From: Sphingosinicella sp. BN140058
Lineage (GTDB): Bacteria; Pseudomonadota; Alphaproteobacteria; Sphingomonadales; Sphingomonadaceae
Direction: 5' to 3'
NCBI RefSeq assembly: GCF_004135585.1
Contig: NZ_CP035501.1
Location: 5,031,501-5,095,500, forward strand
Length of the DNA: 64,000 nucleotides
Shown here piece after piece: positions 62,383-64,000 of this stretch (its first letter is position 1; each line of letters begins with the position of its first letter). The notes beneath the pieces are model-generated. The model ran no database searches and was not told the DNA's origin. It worked only from the letters and a program-made list of their open reading frames with translations. Position numbers and translations under genes: made by a program.

Positions 62383-63036
62383 TCAATAGCGTCGGAGCAA
62401 GCCCGCGAGTTTCCCTTGAATGCGGACCTGGTCGGGGCGGTAGCGCTGGGGATCGTAATTGCGGTTCGCAGGGTCAAGGCGGATCATCGAGCCTTCGCGG
62501 CGGAAGGTCTTCAATGTCGCTTCTTCCTCATTGATCAGCGCCACCACGATCTCGCCATCACGCGCATTGTCGGTCTTGCGGACCAGAGCGTAGTCGCCAT
62601 CGAGGATGCCTTCCTCGACCATCGAATCGCCCGCAACCTCGAGCGCATAATGTTCGCCGGGCCCTAGCAGGGCTGCCGGAACCGGCAGGGTGCTCTGCCC
62701 CTCCAGCGCCTCGATCGGCATGCCTGCGGCGATACGGCCGTGCAGCGGAAGCTCGATGACATCGTTGGCCGCCTGCGGCGTGCTGACCGGCGCCTTGGGC
62801 TGGCTGGCAATGCCGGCCTTGACGTCGGGCATGCGCATCACCTCCAGCGCACGCGCCCGGTTCGGCAGGCGACGAAGGAAGCCGCGCTCTTCAAGCGCCG
62901 AGATCAGGCGGTGCACGCCCGATTTCGACTTGAGGTCGAGCGCATCCTTCATTTCTTCGAAGGACGGCGACACGCCCGTTTCGGCGAGCTTGTCGTGAAT
63001 ATAGGTCAGAAGCTCATGTTGCTTGCGCGTCAGCAT
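62383..63036 (-). CDS. lexA: LexA repressor
   Basis: 217 residues. The winged helix domain (1-70) has [18 protein letters not shown] and [16 protein letters not shown]. The self-cleavage site is Ala104-Gly105 in GRIAAGMPI, with Ser138 in [10 protein letters not shown] and Lys176 in ATLKTF as the catalytic dyad. LexA represses SOS genes until RecA filaments trigger cleavage. A GTTC-N7-GTTC box 16 bp before its start shows self-control. Confidence 0.98.
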   Translation of the reverse strand: MLTRKQHELLTYIHDKLAETGVSPSFEEMKDALDLKSKSGVHRLISALEERGFLRRLPNRARALEVMRMPDVKAGIASQPKAPVSTPQAANDVIELPLHGRIAAGMPIEALEGQSTLPVPAALLGPGEHYALEVAGDSMVEEGILDGDYALVRKTDNARDGEIVVALINEEEATLKTFRREGSMIRLDPANRNYDPQRYRPDQVRIQGKLAGLLRRY

Positions 63037-63051
63037 CGTCTGGCCCTCAAG

Positions 63052-63066
63052 GAACGAATGCGGAAC
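63052..63066 (-). promoter_or_regulatory. SOS (LexA) box upstream of lexA
   Basis: On the minus strand GTTC-CGCATTC-GTTC, the alphaproteobacterial SOS direct repeat, 15 bp before the lexA ATG. It matches the spacing at recA. Confidence 0.8.
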
Positions 63067-63139
63067 GTGTAGGAAACAGGTGCAGGCCTGTCAACTCGTT
63101 TCACGCACGGCTCGAATTGCGAGCGCTATCGGTGCACGT

Positions 63140-63805
63140 TCAGGCGCCGCGGCTCAGGGCGATGAAGTTCTGGAGCATCCGGTAGCCGCCCTCGCTGGCG
63201 ACGCTTTCCGGGTGGAACTGGACGCCATGGATGGGCAACGTGCGATGGCGAAGCCCCTGCACGGTGGCATCGTCCGCCGTCGCGTTTACGATCAGGCAGT
63301 CGGGGACGCTTGCCGGCTCTGCGACCAGAGAATGGTAGCGTGCGGCGGTGAAGGGCGAGGGGAGGCCTTCGAACAGAAAGTCTCCGTCGTGGCGGACCGG
63401 ACAGGTCTTGCCGTGCATCGGCTTGGGCGCGCGAACGACCTTGCCGCCGAAGGTGGCGGCGATCGCCTGGTGGCCGAGGCAGATTCCGAGCAGCGGCTTG
63501 GCGGTCTCGGCGCAGGCGGCGACGAGCGCCATCGAGATGCCGGCCTCCTCCGGCCGTCCCGGACCGGGCGAGACGAGGATGCCGTCGGCGCCGTAGGCGA
63601 AGGCATCGGCGACGCTGATGTCGTCGGTGCGCTCGATCCTTACCTGGGCGCCGAGCGCGCGCAGATAATGGACGATGTTCCAGGTGAAGCTGTCGTAATT
63701 GTCGACGACGAGGATCCGGGCCGCATATTGGCGCCGCTGCGGGCGCTTCAGGAACGGCCGGCTCCGCCGCGTGGGCCGGGCCCACGCGGGAGAGCCCGCA
63801 ATCAT
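63140..63805 (-). CDS. trpG: Anthranilate / aminodeoxychorismate synthase glutaminase subunit, N-terminally extended
   Basis: 221 residues. The class I glutaminase has Cys109 in LLGICLGHQAI and His198/Glu200 in GVQFHPES, so ammonia release should work. The family usually begins at MILVIDNYDSFTWN, but here that point (ILVVDNYDSF) is residue 31. The first 30 residues (MIAGSPAWARPTRR and on) are Arg/Pro-rich, and they are encoded by a GC hairpin; no nearer in-frame ATG exists. The ATG shares ATGA with the stop of the PpiD-like gene. trpE is not between them, so the partner enzyme must be elsewhere or lost. Confidence 0.85.
   Translation of the reverse strand: MIAGSPAWARPTRRSRPFLKRPQRRQYAARILVVDNYDSFTWNIVHYLRALGAQVRIERTDDISVADAFAYGADGILVSPGPGRPEEAGISMALVAACAETAKPLLGICLGHQAIAATFGGKVVRAPKPMHGKTCPVRHDGDFLFEGLPSPFTAARYHSLVAEPASVPDCLIVNATADDATVQGLRHRTLPIHGVQFHPESVASEGGYRMLQNFIALSRGA
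63767..63789. other. 10-bp GC hairpin inside the 5' end of trpG
   Basis: CCGCGTGGGC pairs perfectly with GCCCACGCGG around a three-base loop. On the minus strand it begins 16 bp after the trpG ATG, in the part that has no counterpart in normal family members. It could be an old terminator or an intergenic repeat now translated. Confidence 0.5.
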
Positions 63806-64000
63806 TGGCCGCCGCCGGTCAGCTGCTTCCTGAGCGCCTGGATCGCTTCCTCGTTGCGCTTGACCTTGGTGCGGGCACGCACGGCGGCGCTGAGCTGGTC
63901 GACATATTCGTTGCCGATCACTTCGCTGAACTGGTTCTTCACGCTGGAGATTAGTGCCGCTTCCTTGCTCGCATCGCCGGGCACGACCTTGTCGAGATAG
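63802..64000 (-). CDS. C-terminus of a PpiD/SurA-type peptidyl-prolyl isomerase chaperone (partial)
   Basis: The last 65 residues only; the gene enters from the right edge. The end NEYVDQLSAAVRARTKVKRN followed by EEAIQALRKQL resembles the C-termini of sphingomonad SurA_N domain (PpiD-like) membrane chaperones, which usually stand next to trpE. The stop overlaps the trpG start by four bases. Confidence 0.6.
   Translation of the reverse strand, partial: YLDKVVPGDASKEAALISSVKNQFSEVIGNEYVDQLSAAVRARTKVKRNEEAIQALRKQLTGGGQ

Overview
The window is GC-rich, densely coded chromosomal DNA of an alphaproteobacterium, most likely a member of the Sphingomonadales (Sphingomonas-like). The main support is the run smpB / DUF2062 / cckA / response regulator / recA, the mreB-mreC-mreD-mrdA-rodA cluster, a MutL carrying the endonuclease motif used where MutH is absent, direct-repeat GTTC-N7-GTTC SOS boxes at recA and lexA, and a large TonB receptor. 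I see no rRNA, CRISPR array, insertion sequence or prophage.

Layout. 1-6.8 kb: a methyltransferase start, a divergent LysR regulator, then a peptide-use locus (TonB receptor translationally coupled to an M20 peptidase, divergent from a cyanophycinase-like S51 peptidase coupled to an AsnC/Lrp regulator). 6.9-17.2 kb: a signalling island (GGDEF-EAL protein, a MEDS sensory protein coupled to a seven-PAS histidine kinase, two response regulators and a short kinase without a sensor domain). 17.3-29.4 kb: accessory catabolism in short operons (metallo-beta-lactamase fold enzyme, SDR, crotonase, epoxide hydrolase; then a tautomerase, nitronate monooxygenase, DUF3237 and hydrolase operon; then isochorismatase-like, FMN reductase, YciI-like, phosphoesterase and GH16 genes). 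29.5-34.1 kb: chromate-type transporter ChrA and a ChrB-like protein, far apart and convergent, yet carrying the same promoter and structured leader; between them lie a DUF6624 protein, two identical tRNA-Lys genes and a porin remnant. 34.2-41.6 kb: cell-shape cluster and mutL. 42-46 kb: a PDZ/multi-TM membrane protein and three exported proteins. 46-57.8 kb: housekeeping genes (ketol-acid reductoisomerase, miaA, serB, slt, dapA, smpB, cckA, recA). 57.8-64 kb: small and unknown proteins, DUF808, VOC protein, lexA, trpG and the end of a PpiD-like chaperone gene.

The best candidate for an undescribed system is the pair of homologous leaders before chrA and chrB. Both start just after a similar promoter, share a GGGG/CCCC hairpin, a GAGGCGACAG strand and a second hairpin that traps the Shine-Dalgarno, and both end with AGGACGC-N3-ATG. 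This looks like a translational riboswitch-type control joining two separated transcription units. Other points are a repeated palindromic operator around the FMN reductase genes, miaA and serB whose start codons overlap head to head, an SDR without its catalytic tyrosine, and apparently missing partners (ilvB/ilvN, trpE, trpD/C) beside a divergent ilvC and an oddly extended trpG.
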